This document shows positions 63,079 to 64,000 of a stretch of 64,000 nucleotides of DNA, in pieces. Below the pieces are notes generated by a model. It worked only from the letters and a program-made list of their open reading frames with translations. It searched no databases and was not told where the DNA came from. Origin of the DNA: an uncultured Polaribacter sp. (GTDB lineage: Bacteria; Bacteroidota; Bacteroidia; Flavobacteriales; Flavobacteriaceae); contig NZ_CANLXV010000001.1 in NCBI RefSeq assembly GCF_947495205.1, forward strand, positions 124,001 through 188,000, read 5' to 3'. How positions within the stretch are numbered: position 1 is the first letter of the stretch; the number at the start of each line of letters is the position of its first letter. The position numbers and the translations under genes were made by a program.

Positions 63079-64000
63079 CCTCTTCTTTTTCTTCTTGTAT
63101 TGGTTTTGGCTTTAAATTGCCAATAATATGTTCTGCATCTTTTCTATCATCTTCAATTTCTATTGCCATTGGTTTTGATTTTGCAAATTTTACCAAATCT
63201 GCTTCTCTTAATAAACTTTTTAATTTATCTAATGTTTCTTGAGAAGTAGAAATGGTTTCTGCTTGTTTAAAATCGCGTAGCATTTCTAAAATATTATCTG
63301 TAGTGTTTTCTAAAGCAGGCACATTTAATTCTCTTTCTATGTAACCGCGTACAATTTCTGTAAGTTCAGAGTAATATTCTTTAACTTTATTATTTTGCCA
63401 CAATAGTTTTTCATCCAACTCATTTAAGCGAATTATAGCTTCTTCATAAGGTGGCAAAGTTCTGTAAGTTGGCGCCTCAACTTCTTCCTTTCTTTTTCTA
63501 ATTACAAACCAATAAATCCAAAAGGCAATAATGGCTAAAATTGCTAAAGCTATATAAATGTATATTTTAAAATCGTCAAAAGTATACGGTTCACTTTTAA
63601 TAGTTTTTATAGGAAATTTTTTAACTTTTGTAGTATCTACAGCTACTGTAGCAACATTTACTAAAAGCGAGTCTGTTAAATACGCCTGGTTTTTTACAAA
63701 TATTTGTTGTTGTGGAATGTAAAATGCTCCACTATCAAAACCTGTTAATACATATTTTTTAATTAGTTTATTTTTAAGCGTATCTGTTTTTGTAGAATCT
63801 ACAATTTCTAAACCTTTTAAAATTAATTTTGGAATAATTACATTCTTGGTTTCGTCTACAGAAATCTTTAAATTAAATTGTTCTCCAATTCTAATGTTGG
63901 TGGTATCAATTTTTGCTTCAACCATTGGTTGTTGGGCAAAGGCAGTAAAGCTGAAAAAAGAAAAAAGGAAAAAGAATCCTATCTCTTTAACTCTCTTTCC
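63065..64000 (-). CDS. Bat-operon membrane protein, N-terminus cut by window edge
   Basis: The frame stays open to base 64000 (312 codons). An internal ATG at 63925 exists, but the 25 codons upstream encode most of a signal peptide (KRVKEIGFFFLFSFFSFTAF-AQQ), so the true start lies just outside the window. After the signal comes a periplasmic beta domain with NIRIGEQFNLKISVDETKNV, one membrane helix at about 145-165 (IYIYIALAILAIIAFWIYWF) and a cytoplasmic helical domain (YYSELTEIVRGYIERELNVP) similar to DUF4381-type proteins that often precede batA. The sequence ends in an acidic EEKEEDELE tail. Role in the Bat complex is inferred from position. Confidence 0.85.
   Translation of the reverse strand, partial: GKRVKEIGFFFLFSFFSFTAFAQQPMVEAKIDTTNIRIGEQFNLKISVDETKNVIIPKLILKGLEIVDSTKTDTLKNKLIKKYVLTGFDSGAFYIPQQQIFVKNQAYLTDSLLVNVATVAVDTTKVKKFPIKTIKSEPYTFDDFKIYIYIALAILAIIAFWIYWFVIRKRKEEVEAPTYRTLPPYEEAIIRLNELDEKLLWQNNKVKEYYSELTEIVRGYIERELNVPALENTTDNILEMLRDFKQAETISTSQETLDKLKSLLREADLVKFAKSKPMAIEIEDDRKDAEHIIGNLKPKPIQEEKEEDELE

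Overview
The window comes from an AT-rich (low-GC) member of the Bacteroidota, most likely a marine Flavobacteriaceae of the Polaribacter/Tenacibaculum type. Several signs point there: a SusC/SusD pair with a hybrid two-component regulator, two proteins with type IX secretion (T9SS) C-terminal sorting domains, a complete Bat (aerotolerance) operon, many short lipoproteins, weak Shine-Dalgarno signals, and promoters with the Bacteroidota -7 box TAnnTTTG. No rRNA, tRNA, CRISPR array or intact transposase was seen. The exact genus is an inference.

Layout. 1-9595 (minus strand) is a polysaccharide utilisation locus: a hybrid two-component sensor, a possible 29-residue membrane peptide, SusC, SusD and the start of a GH88 unsaturated-uronyl hydrolase that runs off the left edge. 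9931-10986 is a di-haem cytochrome c peroxidase. 11094-15297 is sufA-sufB-sufC-sufD, with repeat-like elements in each gap. sufS lies 12.8 kb further on, at 28122. The interval between sufD and sufS is accessory DNA: a T9SS-secreted leucine-rich-repeat protein with an internal 275-277-residue duplication, small lipoproteins (one broken by a 5-bp tandem duplication), a LytTR-type two-component system, a two-gene membrane/CsgG-like operon behind a palindrome, a serine hydrolase, and a compact three-gene operon of unknown function (26416-28048).

29481-33743 carries a TonB-dependent receptor followed by an SGNH-type lipoprotein. Then come ribF, a DUF1800/DUF1501 pair, a two-subunit molybdopterin oxidoreductase, an OmpA-like glycine-zipper lipoprotein with a small lipoprotein gene, a candidate short RNA, a histone-deacetylase-family enzyme, a second T9SS cargo protein, metG, an LD-carboxypeptidase, a CrtA-like monooxygenase, a YraN protein, a thioredoxin-like protein, CvpA, and a bicarbonate/CO2 module (SulP transporter plus beta-carbonic anhydrase) beside a Usp-like protein.

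57101-64000 (minus strand) is the Bat operon, transcribed from an upstream membrane protein (cut by the right edge) through batA, batB, batC, batD and batE. The batA-batB gap is filled by a decayed four-helix-bundle gene with two in-frame stops, flanked by perfect 11-bp inverted repeats.

Most metabolic genes are ordinary. The least explained items are the 26416-28048 operon, the 22502-24938 region (interleaved inverted repeats, a palindrome over a promoter, a membrane/CsgG-like pair), the inserted cassette in the bat operon, and a terminator-ended non-coding interval at 41646-41784. All functional calls come from reading motifs by eye; no database search was run.
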